Source of the DNA: Siderastrea siderea
Lineage: Eukaryota > Cnidaria > Anthozoa > Scleractinia > Rhizangiidae
Direction of reading: 5' to 3'
NCBI GenBank assembly: GCA_964030785.1
Contig: OZ034977.1
Coordinates: forward strand, 28,779,152-28,843,151
Length of the DNA stretch: 64,000 bases
Shown in pieces: positions 23,174 to 35,000 of the stretch. A program made the translations under genes and the position numbers. Position 1 is the stretch's first letter; each line of letters starts with the position of its first letter. The notes below the pieces were generated by a model. That model was not told where the DNA came from. It saw nothing but the letters and a program-made list of their open reading frames with translations, and did no database searches.

Positions 23174-23646
23174 TATACGGTGCCTTGAAGGTACAAATTT
23201 TATTTTTTTTCTCGTGGCATTTTACTCACTTTTACTTTTGTTTTTACCACTCGGAAATAAAATTCATATCTTCGCGCCGCCATGTGATATCCTCTATATA
23301 TGTGACCATGGCGGAACATAAATACATTATATATAGTGACCTAAGCGCTGTGTCGTTGTGTCGGACGTGAAGACCGCGAATGCCTTCTTCACATAGGATA
23401 AAACTGCGGTGAATGTCGTATTTTGTCAAAAGATTTTTGTTTCTTTTTTCTTGTAGTTACTTCAACGGTTTCGCTTAGAATATCACGGTGAGCCACTGGA
23501 GTTGTACCAAAAGCTGCTTTCTGTTCCGGACAAGCCGGTTAAGATCAAGTTTGTCGACCGCCTTTGAATTCCAGCGTTCAACTACTGGCCCACCATTACT
23601 GACATCGTTGTTCTTATATGTCGACCCATTGTCAAGAATTTCACCC

Positions 23647-23652
23647 AATAAA
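23647..23652 (+). terminator. Poly(A) signal of P450 copy 1
   Basis: AATAAA occurs 80 bases after the copy 1 stop codon, a normal distance for a compact 3' UTR. Confidence 0.5.
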
Positions 23653-23780
23653 CTAGCTAGGAAAATCGTGAAAGTTAGTAGCTATCAGATTTCTCTCCCA
23701 ACTAGACAGCACGGCTTCCCGTTCACAATGAACTTCATGGAGGATTCCGGTTGAAAGTTATGTTTTGTAGCCTATGTTAC

Positions 23781-23960
23781 AGGTGTAGTTGCGGGGTGGG
23801 GGGGGGGGGGGGAGAGGGAAAAGGAGGGAAAATAAATGGGAAGAAGAAAGAAGGGACGGGGCGATGGAACACGCGCTGTGTAACTCCTTTCCTCTTTCTC
23901 CCCCTTTTCTCCCCCCCCCCCCCCACCCATCCGTCCTCCCCTTCGTCCTCCAGCTACACC
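23781..23960. repeat. Purine/pyrimidine hairpin element
   Basis: AGGTGTAGTTG at the left and CAGCTACACC at the right are inverted. A G-rich then AGG-rich arm faces a CCCTTTTCTCCCC arm, so the whole stretch can fold back. The open frames here on both strands are low-complexity artefacts. Confidence 0.45.
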
Positions 23961-25599
23961 TTTTAAATAGACAGGAAGATTTCCGAGAGAATCCATAGCT
24001 AAAGACGCGAGAAGGGAACCATCGGGTCATCTTCGGAAATCTTCGAAAGACTTCAGGTCATCTAACAATAATCAAACTTGAAAAAACGCCGATTCACGCC
24101 GTTTCAATGTGGGGGGTGTAGGCTAGAAATAACATAGATCTCAACCGTAAGCCTTATGAAAACGGGTTATTCTGTAACACGACCACTTAAAGTATGTAAA
24201 GGGCCAACCATTTCACTTCTGAAGGGGGGGGGGGGGGTTGGGTGATTTGGTATAGGTATGAATTTTTTTTTCAACCCCATAATTCCCCATGAATTTTTTT
24301 CTCGGGGTATGTGCTTGCAAGATATTTTTTTTCTCCCTCCAACGTTTTGCCTGAAATTTTTTTGGGTGTGTGGGTGGGTTTAGTAGGCCTTCATTATAAA
24401 TCAAATTATAAAAGGTTAAGGATCTGTGAAAGAAACTTTGAACAAATATATTAATTTTTATCTAAGAGTTTTTGAGTGACTTTTATAATACAGTACAATA
24501 ACTTTAACACCGAATGTAAAACATTGAGGTGACCCCTTCCCACTGATGAAAGGAGTCAGACCTGTTCCTGGACTTTAATCATTTTGCAAGGCGAATGCGC
24601 CTACAGTGCAGTACATGGTGCGTGCATAGAGCTACAGAACAGTACAGTGCATAGCGCGAATGCGCCTTCAGTACATATTTTACGGGAAGATAATGAACCA
24701 CATCCTTTCCTTGTTAAATCAAACTGATAACTGCCAGTACAGCAATAAGTTGCTTTAGAGAGCTACCTAGAAAGGGTTAACTCTTTTCCGTCAAGAGTTG
24801 TATTTTCCCGACGTTGAAGTCGGGAACCGTTGAGCCACTTGTGACGTCATCATTTTTGACGTCACCAGATTGTTTTGATAAGCAGCTAGCACAGCAAGGA
24901 CAGATCCATCCATACGTGTGTCCATTTTGAATATCGACCAAACTCTGGCAGAGCTATACCAGAAAAACGTGTCCAATTTTGGCTGCAAAGTTGGTGGTAA
25001 AATAGGCCAAGTCACCTAGTTGATCAATGTGCCATTTGCAGGTTTTTAGAAGGACTGAGGCCAAAACTTTTCCAGTTGATAGAAAGGTGATAAAGGGTAG
25101 AAGATAAAGAGAAAATAAAGGGAGAGAAAAAGGAAAGCAAAAGAAGCGAGAAAAAATTAGAAATGAATCAGCAAAAAAAATAATGAAAGCAAAATAATGT
25201 ACAACTTACAACAGAAGCTGGCTCAAAATTGAGCTAAAATGTAAGAAAACGCTTTTGTAGCAAAGTTTAGTGGCATTTGGCATCATAGCACTTCAAAAAC
25301 CGCTTTAGCGGTAAAAAATGCGTTTTTCTAAGGGAAAAACGCTGACGGGAAAGGGTTAAGTTGCCTTGTTGGCAAAGAGTGAGATTTGTGACGGCGTCAT
25401 CTTTGTAGGGGGGTCTGGGGGCATGCTCCCCCAGAAAATTTTGAAAAATTGAAGTAGCCAAGACGTGTTTTCCTTTATTCTGAGCAGAAATGTGACCTTC
25501 GAAAGTAACTATTTAGATCCCAGATTTTTCTTTAAATTGGACGAATATCAACTCTTTCTTGACATTCTGACTTATCCAGAAGTCAAATCAACATGCCAT

Positions 25600-25880
25600 A
25601 ACGCTGAAAAACAGCGTTGATGATGCTCTTTGTTGTAGTTCAAAGTAGCTTTCTTTACAGTAGCCAACAAATCTGCAGGTGGTTCAAAAGATGACTCTTT
25701 GTAGGCCATTTTGATAGTAAGCAAAAAGGCCAACGTATCGTCCACCTGGAGAGATGCTGCCGATAGCTGTTTTGTTTTTCCTTATAAGAGACACAACTCT
25801 CTCTTCACCGGCATTTGAATGTGGTAGAACAAGAACTGTTTTGGACACGTCATTTATCCTACCAAATTTATGGGTACCTA
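25600..25880 (-). pseudogene. hAT-type C-terminal fragment
   Basis: Read on the minus strand, VLVLPHSNAGEERVVSLIRK is followed, after a frame change, by LLTIKMAYKESSFEPP. Both match the pattern of the hAT dimerisation region found at the C-termini of hAT transposases and domesticated relatives (LPHSNADxERVFS...LLTIKM). At least one frameshift and the absence of upstream catalytic sequence mark it as a remnant. Confidence 0.5.
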
Positions 25881-25980
25881 GCCTACGAATACAGCCGTCT
25901 CTCCGCGCTCCGGCCGCTTGCCGCGCTAATGGGTACCATTCCCTAGCTTCAATGATGACAGATATCCCCAGATCACATCC

Positions 25981-26580
25981 ATGCCAAAACTGGATGATTT
26001 TCCTCACTTGCAAACTTTATTTGGGCTTCATCCCAGACTTTCTTGGGACAAAAACAAGGGGCAAATTCAATTAGACAACATGCACGAACATGGAAAACTA
26101 CTGAGGCCTCTTGCAGTACCCATGGCTGAAGATACATCCCGTAAAGTACAACAATTGACTACAATACTTCACAATGAACACCACATTAACGAAATGACTG
26201 AAAAATGGCTTTGTCAAACACCAAACCCGCCTCGAATTCCAGTATTTTATACCCGTACGAAAATCCATAAACCGACTTTGGAGACCTCGGGAGTTTCAGG
26301 TCTAACAGAGAAGTTATCAGCATTTCTTGCCATACTACTCCAGCCGTTAGCACAACAACAGAAGTCGTATCTCAAAGACTGATACAGTCAACTGACTCCA
26401 TTAATTTCACTGACAGGAATAAAGTTCCAGAGAACACAATCCTTGCATCTATGGACGTAACGAGCATTTCTACTAATATTCCACAAGAGAGGGAATACAT
26501 ACAGTATGCAAGGCATACGACACTTTCTATATTACGAAGACACACCTCCTATCCCTACACGTTTACTTGACAAGCGTTCA
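25981..26580 (+). pseudogene. Penelope-like reverse transcriptase fragment
   Basis: The first frame (25981-26382) has RIPVFYTRTKIHKP and, after a degenerate stretch, TEKLSAFLAILLQPLAQQQ and KSYLKD. A second frame then gives ASMDVTSISTNIPQE. Penelope-like RTs have KIHKP, a TEKIS...LQPL segment and an LDVTSLYTNIP motif in that order. Frameshifts and missing parts show it is dead. It ends near 26580 without a recognisable endonuclease. Confidence 0.6.
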
Positions 26581-27239
26581 GGCTAATGTTACAGGGGAGC
26601 TCATTCCAGTTTTGTGTCAAATAGATAGTTAATAAAGTTTACTTCATGTTCCAACAGCTATTCTGGCATTCTTGATTTAGAGTGCTCTGAAACCATTGTT
26701 CTTCAAATCACAACACCAGCCGTGATCCTGAAGTTCAGAAAACATGTATCAAGATTGGTAACCACAGGCGCTATAAATGTAAAGAAAAGGCCATCTGAGG
26801 GGAAAACATCATTGTGCAAAGAATCCCTCTTACCCAAGTTAGGATGCTGAAATCTTTTAACAGTCTGCTGATAAAGTTCGATGTGTCAACCCAGGAAACA
26901 TCTTGCCAGAATTTTTTTCCAGCCCACTGTACGTGCGTGAATTTTTTTTTTGACAATAGTCTTAGGCAGGAAATTTTTTCTTACGCATATGCGCTTGCAG
27001 GATATTTTTTTTCAAAATCACCCAACCCCTCCCCCTCAGAAGTTAAATGGTTGGCCCCATGGGCGTAATTTGGTACTCACAAAAAAAGCTTGTAAAACGT
27101 TATCATGTGTCGTGTTATAATTTACAATGTACTCACAACAGTGTAAGGTAGTGTTCAGCAATCTGATTGTTTTGCAGTTGGCACAATATACGAGTACTAC
27201 CTCAGATGGAAAACCAGTGTTTTAAAAAAGAGAAATAGT

Positions 27240-28717
27240 TTATTTCTGCCTTTTTCTCTTGTTTTCTTCCATTTTGTCCCTGTAATTGGCATTTCTCCTG
27301 TGGTTGACTTTGTTTAACGAGGGCGGCATTCAACAGTCTTTCAACTAACAAACGTCTGACTCTCGGTTCCCAGATCGAATTGGACATATGTTATAAAATT
27401 TAAAAAAATAAAATCGTCGTACGCGATTTCATAGGCTGGGATCCCTCATAGCCAACACAACGCTGTGAGCCTTGTTGCTTTAATGTCACTTCATACATCC
27501 GACTCGATTTTGCTGTTCACATTCATGTTGAGCAGTTTTTCAGAACGAATGCCCCGTATAAATTTCTATGTAGATTGTTGAAAATTTTAAGTCGTATGTT
27601 TAGCTAATAGGCCCTTGTCATCATTCTGTAATCAACTGATGAATACGCCGCGTGAAAATTAATAAATAAAGTCGTCTTCTCTTATCTTAACGTTTTAATC
27701 GTGGGTTAATCTGGTCACCATGTACGGATTGTATCATGGGTAACCGCCCCACGGAGGAGATCTCGTAATCAGGTAATCTTTAGTGTTTGTTTGTTTCTTA
27801 ATGGGAAAAAAATCAATTTGTTTTCTCCAAGGGGTCACCCATGTTTTTTTTTTCCTGGGGTGGTTAACGCTTATTACTCTTTGTGTGATCGTAACAAAGT
27901 AAAGTTTATTGAGACTAAATGGTCGGGGAAATTGTGCTTTTGAATTGCTGCTTTCTGGAAAAAGCATACAGCTGCACCGAAGAAGTCTGAATGCGTTGAA
28001 CCGTGAATGATCCAGTTATTGGACATTTTGCCGTTTTCGTCAGATTTTATTTTTTAACGTCAACCGCCAAAGCCATTAAGGGCATAAGACCGAAAGTGCT
28101 GTTTCACGTAACAACTTTTCTTGCATGCAACTTGTCTCGCAAAAAAATTGTTGCAAGTTGCACGCATGATTTTAAGGTGTAACACCCCCTCGTGCAACCA
28201 AGTATTCAAAAAACTTTTTTTTTTAAGTTAACGCGAAAAGTTGAATCGTTTTCTGCTTTCTGCAGCAAATTTCTTCAAGTTGCAAAACAAAACTACGGTA
28301 ACCGGCATGGCCCTTGCAACTTGTTTCGCCACGCTCTCTATAGCCAACCAATCACTTTTCCGAACTTATGCAATTTGTTTCGAGAGACAAGTCGCATTGC
28401 AATTGTAACGTGTAACATTGTGCGTACCACCTGCAACAATCTTTTTCTTTGCGAGAAAAGTTGCACGAAAGAGGGTCCTCACATCGCACCAAGGGTGACC
28501 TAAATATTAAAGAAAACGTGATCATCGTAGTTTTGCAGCAACTTTAGAAGTTGTAATAAAGCATAAAAAAATCAGACTTTAATGGCATTCGAACCCATGA
28601 CCTTTGCGATACCGACCGATACCGGTGCAAACACGACCACTTCAGCTGTGAAGCCACTGACAGTGAATGGACGGTTGGTCATATTTGCGAGGTCTGTTCT
28701 CTTCCCGTGAAAATGAT
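27240..28717. repeat. 5' flank of P450 copy 2, duplicate of 1-1260
   Basis: The order of words matches the start of the window: CTGTGGTTGACTTTGTTTAAC, GATGAATACGCCGCGTG, the AACTTGTCTCGCAA-rich MITE remnant and a tRNA-derived repeat. Small indels separate the copies. The match breaks at 28718, where a TA-flanked element has inserted. Confidence 0.75.
28575..28654 (-). repeat. tRNA-derived SINE-like sequence, second copy
   Basis: This is the counterpart of 1149-1219 in the duplicated flank. It carries an extra ACCGACCGAT-type duplication in the anticodon region, which argues against tRNA function. Confidence 0.5.
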
Positions 28718-28719
28718 TA

Positions 28720-30139
28720 TAGTCAAAGCCGGTCAGGCGTTCCCGTCGTTAATGGACTAATGAATTCATTGATGGAAAATTGATTCCGTTCGTTCATTGA
28801 ATAATGCACCGATCAATTCGAAAGTTCAACATCCCCCCCGGGCAACCCCCCGGGCATTTGAACTTTTGAAGATTGGCTTGTTCAAATTCCCTCCCCTCGG
28901 GGCAAAAAAGCCGTTCAAATGCCCCATCAATTACTACTAAAATACCTCTACTCAAAGACAAATTTCGTCTTCAATCAAACACTTTACCTGCTTTTCAGAG
29001 AGATATGCCGTAATGACACCTTCAAACTTCTTTTAAAGACCCTTTTGAAAGAGATATTCACTAACAAAGGCGAAATTCTATCTTGTAAATCCGTAAAACT
29101 CTGCAAAAACCAAAAAACCCCGGGTGTATTACGTCAAAACAAGAGATAAATCCGGTTCAAATTCCCCGCCCTTCCAACGCAACGTTCAAAACGTTTAAAG
29201 ACCCTTTTGAAAGAGATATTCACTAACAAAGGCGAAATTCTATCTTGTAAATCCGGTTCAAATTCCCCGCCCTTCCAACGCAACGTTCAAAACGTTTAAA
29301 TACCCTTTTGAAAGAGATATTCACTAACAAAGGCGAAATTCTATCTTGTAAATCCGTAAAACTCTGCAAAAACCAAAAAACCCCGGTTGTATTACATCAA
29401 AACAAGAGATAAATCCGGTTCAAATTCCCCGCCCTTCCAACGCAACGTTCAAATTCCCCCCTCCTCGGGCACGATGCACAGTCAAATGACCGGGGTATGC
29501 CCGGTGGGGGGATGTTGAAGTTTCGAATTGATCGGCGCATAATCCACTCTTGAAATGAATAATCCAATATTCAATTTGAGCCTCGATTCAATAATCGAAT
29601 GTTGATTTGATTAATGAACAAACGCCTTGTCATATATTTCTCCTGAAATGCCAAATTTCAAGTTTATTGTTAGTATAAAGTGCAAGATGAGATTGTAAAA
29701 TAACGCAAAGGTTGCATGTCGCACAAGACAACAAAGATCAATCGATCGATCAAACTGGTAAGCTTTTGCAAATATTCACAAGTATTCTTTAACCGAAACG
29801 GCAAATATCAAAAGGGAGAATTAATCGTATGTACCAACACCGGTAGAAAAAGTAACAACATTCTATGCTAATGGCGTGTTTATGGAAGAATTAGAATACT
29901 AAAATAACTTACCTGTTTTTCATTCAAGTCCGCCATGTTTGGCGGCCGCACTCCCTTCCATATATGGTATAGCTTTTGTTCATTAATCCAATCAACATTC
30001 GATTATTGAATCGAGGCTCAATCTGAATATTGGATTATTCATTTCACGAATGGATTATTCAATCAACGAACGGAATCAATATGCCATTAACGAATTCATT
30101 AGTCTGTTAACGACGAGAACGCCTCAGCGGCTTTGACTG
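28720..30139. mobile_element. Palindromic TA-flanked element with internal tandem repeats
   Basis: The ends are TAGTCAAAGCCGG and the complement of CAGTCAAAGCCG; TA flanks both sides (28718-28719, 30140-30141). The outer arms extend about 130 bases (GAATTCATTGATGG versus TTAACGAATTCATTAGT). The centre (about 29020-29450) holds two to three direct repeats with words such as GAAAGAGATATTCACTAAC and TTCCAACGCAACGTTCAAA. There is no transposase. The corresponding site in the first flank, near 1283, is uninterrupted. Confidence 0.7.
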
Positions 30140-30603
30140 TAACCCTCGGACGTACGTACAAGCAAAGTCACACCCCAAGCGCTGTACAAAGGGGGGGGGG
30201 GGGGAATTGATGGATCTCTTGGGTTTTTGTTATTTTGCAATATTAAAAAAAAAATAACTTTAGGAGATAGCCTGTGATGTGCTCTACAAGATGAGGTATA
30301 TATTATGGGTTGCAGCGTCGCTGGGAGCCCGTGACGTCACCATCTTGCCCGCCATCTTGGATTTTACCAGGATCCATATTAAGTGGCTCCTCAGTCCGTT
30401 TAGCCTCGGTCACTGTTTATAGCACAGGTTGCTACTGGGATCAAGCCTTGCGTTAAACTTCACAAACTAATCATTCAAACCGAAAACTAGAAATTGGCTA
30501 AAAAGTTTTCCTAAGAATACGAGATACTTCCGCCTACATTAAAACCTATAGTTTGCTTGCCCTAGTCCTGTTACTAGGACTCTCCTCTCGCCACTGTAAC
30601 TAA

Positions 30604-31034
30604 GGGCGCGTTTTTTAATCCACAATTCTGGAATAAGAATGGTTGGTACGGAATGCTAGGAATAATTCGGATTGTCTGCATAAAAAAACGCCCGTCGAGA
30701 TGCACGGTCCTGGTCCTGCCTTTTTCTTGTACGAAACATCAGTGAAAAAGACCTCATATTTTTGGTACAATGAAATTAGAAGCAGTGTTTTATTGTGTCC
30801 AAAAGTGTAACCTGATTTTTTCTCCGGCAGAGACGTATTTGAATCCGCAGCGCTCATCTCGCCGTCCGCCATCTTGGATTTTCATTCGCAACATTCTGTT
30901 CATTCTGCCCCTGGGAGCAGAATGGATGGAATGGCGTTCTGTCCATTCCGGAATTGGAATGCGGAAAAGAAAAACGCGCGTATTTTACATTCTGGCCATT
31001 CTCATTCCAGAATTGTGAATAGAAAAACGCGCCC
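30604..31034. mobile_element. TIR element, GGGCGCGTTTTT family
   Basis: The left end GGGCGCGTTTTTTAATCC, then CAATTCTGGAAT, is mirrored by ATTCCAGAATTGTG and AAAAACGCGCCC at the right end. The interior has a second inner palindrome of GGAATG/CATTCC words. There is no coding capacity, and no clear target duplication was found. Confidence 0.55.
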
Positions 31035-31088
31035 TATGGCTACACCCTAGTAAAGCTCGGTTTCACAACAAACCTCGGGTAGGCTCCT

Positions 31089-31293
31089 GGGCCGCCGTTT
31101 CTCGAAACTCTTGATAACGTACCGAGCCCGAAAACTATTTTATGTGCATAATATTCTCCAACAATCTTTATAATTTCATGAAGCATATCGCTACATTTGC
31201 GCCAATAATTACCCTTAGCTGATAAATAAATGAGCTCGAAAAAATACTTGCTGGGCCCTGGAAGTTATGGGGAGTTTCGAGAATCGGGTCCCG
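31089..31293. mobile_element. MITE, GTTTCTCGAAACTC family (copy A)
   Basis: An inverted pair: CCGTTTCTCGAAACTC at the left, GGAGTTTCGAGAATCGGG at the right. The interior contains a TTATTTATCAGCTAA-type word on the complementary strand. Copies B (52665-52915) and C (62571-62755) share the ends and interior. Confidence 0.65.
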
Positions 31294-32017
31294 GGGTAGG
31301 CCCTTAGCCCTTTAGGTAGGGTGGGGTAAGGTGAGTCGTGGCAACAGGACTAAAGGTGCCCAAAAACGGACAGCCCTGGAAAAAACGCTAATAAAAGCTA
31401 TTGAACAGACGCTTGAATGCCAGAGTACCACATAACGCAAAAGTAACTGTACACTGCTTCTTTTCGTTGCTGGATCTCTTGTTGAAATAAATTTGCTTTT
31501 TTGCCGTAGCACCAGCCTTTTCAATACAGTACCTGCAGATCTGATGAAGCGCTTTTATTCATATTCATTAAATTCATATTATATAGGTAGGTAGGGGGGG
31601 GTAGGTAGGTACTTTATTAAAATACTTTGCAGCTCATAGAGCTGAATTGCGTATTCTACAAGGTTTAAAATTTATATAACAATAACGTTATTGAGAATCA
31701 CCTTTAGAATAATAAAAACACAGTGACTCTGCAATATGTAAGATAAGAACGTCATTTGAAATGTACGATAAATCAGCGCTCCTCTCTCTGATTGTTGTCA
31801 CGATTTGCGTGACACAAGGGTGTTTGGTCATGCGTACTACGTGCCTTAAGCTTCGGAAATTTTAGTAGTTAGTATGTGTTTTTGATGTTTTACAATATGA
31901 GAATATCATTTACATCGTCGTTAAGAATATTGAAGACGACATTAAGTTAAAAATCAGCTACATCCGGAAACGATGACGTGATACGCAAAAGCTCCCGGGC
32001 AGGAGATGAGAGTCAAA

Positions 32018-35000
32018 ATGTATTCATCGACCATCGCTCTTCGGAGGAATCTTCTCTCAAGAACACAACATTTGAAACCTTTAACTGTGTTTTGGAGATC
32101 TCAGAAAACAGAAGCAAACCCGTTGGATAGCCAAGAAACTTCTTACGCCTCGGCAAATCCTAAAGTCGAAGTCCATGACGCGCGACCACAGGTAGCCAAA
32201 GCGTAACATGAGAGATTGTATGGAGCTGAAATTCGATCGAAAATAATCGGCGGTTTTCCGCCGAAAATACATTAAAATCGAAATAAAGTTTTAAAAACCT
32301 TACCTGTCGTGTGTTTGATGTGTTGTTATCGCTTTTCCGAGCTTCCGGAGGCCGTTTTGGGCGATTTTCTGCTTAACGGTCGACGCGACGGCATGTCACG
32401 TACTAAAGAGAGCTAAAGGTAGGAAAACGGGAATACAAAATTGCCAACCGACACTCGAGGTCCCGATCAAAATACCCGCTATAAATCGATTCAATCTAAA
32501 GTCAGCGCTTTAAAACCACAACACATTTCAAAAACGATAAATCTCCTACCTTTCTATGTGATTCAATCGTCAATTAGTTTATCTCTCGAAGTACAGCCCT
32601 GCATTAAAAACGAACTAACTTTTCGAAATCGCCGCCATCACAGGCTTGTAAGGAAAAGAGGGTCAAAACTAACGGTCAAGCCTGGGACAAAGCGCCAAAT
32701 TTCGCTCCACCGGGGGACGACATGATTGACTTCTGTGTCGCCAAATGCCAAACTCACCCCCTCTCCGGTAAATCAAGTGTTGTACCGCTCAAATTTCGGC
32801 GGGAAATCGCGCGCGGCTCGCATTCAGGTATAAAACTTGACTTACCGGAGAGAGGGTGAGTTTGGCATTTGGCGACATAGAAGTCACTCAAGTCGTCCCC
32901 CGGTGGAGCGAAATTTGGCGCTTTGTCCCAGGCTTGACCGTTAGTTTTGACCCTCTTTTCCTTACAAACCTGTGATGGCGGCGATTTCGAAAAGTTAGTT
33001 CGTTTTTAATGCAGGGCTGTACTTCGAGAGATAAACTAATTGACGATTGAATCACATAGAAAGGTAGGAGATTTATCGTTTTTGAAATGTGTTGTGGTTT
33101 TAAAGCGCTGACTTTAGATTGAATCGATTTATAGCGGGTATTTTGATCGGGACCTCGAGTGTCGGTTGGCAATTTTGAATTCCCGTTTTCCTACCTTTAG
33201 CTCTCTTTAGTACGTGACATGCCGTCGCGTCGACCGTTAAGCAGAAAATCGCCCAAAACGGCCTCTGGAAGCTCGGAAAAGCGATAAAAACACATCAAAC
33301 ACACGACAGGTAAGGTTTTTAAAACTTTATTTCGATTTTAATGTATTTTCGGCGGAAAACCGCCGATTATTTTCGATCGAATTTCAGCTCCATACAATCT
33401 CTCATGTTACGCTTTGGCTACCTGTGGCGCGACCTTTCGAGGAGATCCCAACGCCCAACTTGAAATTTAACTTGGAGACCTTATTGGGAGTTTATCAAAG
33501 TTATAAGATGACCGAAGGCTTCACCAAACTATACAAAATTACTAATATGATGTTCTGGCTACTTGGACCGATTTACAGGGACGCTGTGACATTTGGCATT
33601 CCATCGGGAGTGGTGCATATTATTGATCCAGATGATTTCGAGAAAGTGTTTCGCGCCGAGGGAAAATATCCCCGGAGACCTCCCATCGATGCTTGGCTTG
33701 AGTACCGCAAACGTAGGAACCATTACGTTGCCAATTTTGTGTCGTGAGTTAGCATTTTATTAACTAATATGTTTACGATACAATTGCAGTGGGATCTATC
33801 CGAATACGAGAGGTTTCCTCAGAAGCAATAATTATTAGCAATATTCCACATGTACAATTAACCCAAACTTCATACCCTGGGTGCAAGAACAGAGTGGTAA
33901 CGAGGTATGTTTTTTCATCACTGATCCCATTTTGGTATGCAAATCTCTAATCCTTGATTCCAAGAACGTGACTAGTCTTCATCCCTGATCCCACAAATAT
34001 GGTACAACCTGATCCCTGTTAATCCCTAAGAAAACTGCTGGTCCCGATTCCATGGTTTGTGATTCCTGATCCCTGGCTGTGATCTCAGATCCCATCCTTG
34101 GGATCTCTGATCCCACCCGTTTGATCCATGATCTCACATACCTCGTTATGACCCTGTGCTAGAGGCTTGTCTGGTGTGCTGGAACACATGCACGCTGCTT
34201 GTTGATCAGCCTCTGACGGCTGCTCCTCGAAAGCTGGAGTGAGAGAAACTCTCGTTGGTACCCAGGGTAACCAACACTGAGACACACTGGATTTTAGATT
34301 CCCGTCAGGCTCCCTGGTGGCCTTGTGGTTACTGTATTCCATACTAGCTTAGTGTTCCCCAGTCAGCTGTGCATGTACCTGTTAATTGAGCCCCCAGTAG
34401 GAGAGGAAGGGTGGATTACTGTGCAAAGAGATGACCAGTTTGCAGTTGCAGGGCAACTGTCTTCCATAAGGAATGTAGTTCTTTCAATTTTCCCCATTCT
34501 GGGGCCCAGCTGTATATGGGCCAAATCCTTTCATTTTGAGCGATTTTAAAACTTCAAATACCCCTGCATGTCTGTGCATTAGGGCTGGGCTGATATACCT
34601 GTATAAGCAGCAGTATAAGTGTTCACAATGCTGTTTCATACACTCATGTGAACACTTTCAAGAACAAGAAAAGCCCCAGGGGCATTGGACCCCATTGTTT
34701 TCCCCCTCCCCTCGGGGTGCAAAATACATTGCTATCACTCAAGATATGATCAGTCCAGGTGGTGTTTTTGTTTTTCAAAGTTGGTGATTTATTCTTACCA
34801 TTGACATGTTTACTGCCATCCCCCCCCCCCCCCACACACACACACACACGTGTTCTCTGCACCCTCCTGCTTGTGATAACATGAATCCCTAATAGTATGA
34901 ACACCTTTCCCATCCCTCATTCCTTGGTCATCTACCTGTTCCGGCACTCGCGAAGAAGAACGTGATAAAATAGTTTTTACCATAGCGTGACTCAGTTACG

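Larger units (their letters stand above)
6391..23567 (+). pseudogene. Mitochondrial-clan cytochrome P450, copy 1 (probably non-functional)
   Basis: Nine exons: 6391-6848, 8213-8412, 8724-9014, 11127-11224, 12426-12592, 14237-14315, 21733-21888, 22410-22453, 23457-23567. Without its lesions it would be a haem monooxygenase of about 534 residues acting in mitochondria with ferredoxin. The N-terminus (MYSLRIALHRNLL) is basic and presequence-like. Visible motifs are PFEEIPGP-type start (here TFEEIPGP), I-helix AGGVDTTS, ExxR in KESMR, PERW, and haem loop FGFGTRMCLG followed by RRVAELE, a mitochondrial-clan signature. Two lesions are seen. The exon 4 donor, GTAAGT in copies 2 and 3, reads TTAAGT (11225). 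Exon 7 is 156 bases against 157 in the other copies, because one A is missing near 21827; this puts the haem loop out of frame. Intron 6 carries a 6-kb transposon. Family (CYP27/24/11/10-like) is not resolved, and the substrate is unknown. Confidence 0.85.
24201..27057. mobile_element. Composite TE block bounded by inverted repeats
   Basis: GGGCCAACCATTTCACTTCTG at 24201 is matched by its near-complement (GAAGTTAAATGGTTGGCCC) ending at 27057. The similarity extends about 60 bases inward through G-tracts and TTGGGTGATTT. The block holds a hAT-like remnant on the - strand and a Penelope-like reverse transcriptase fragment on the + strand, so it is nested debris rather than one element. No clear target duplication was found. 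Confidence 0.45.

Noticed and set aside
29020..29450. CRISPR-like direct repeats
   Set aside because: Only two to three long repeats with no regular short spacers, inside a eukaryotic palindromic element.
32441..33172. Two identical 94-codon frames on opposite strands
   Set aside because: They are the same sequence read from the two arms of the foldback element; no motif or conservation beyond the palindrome supports a gene.
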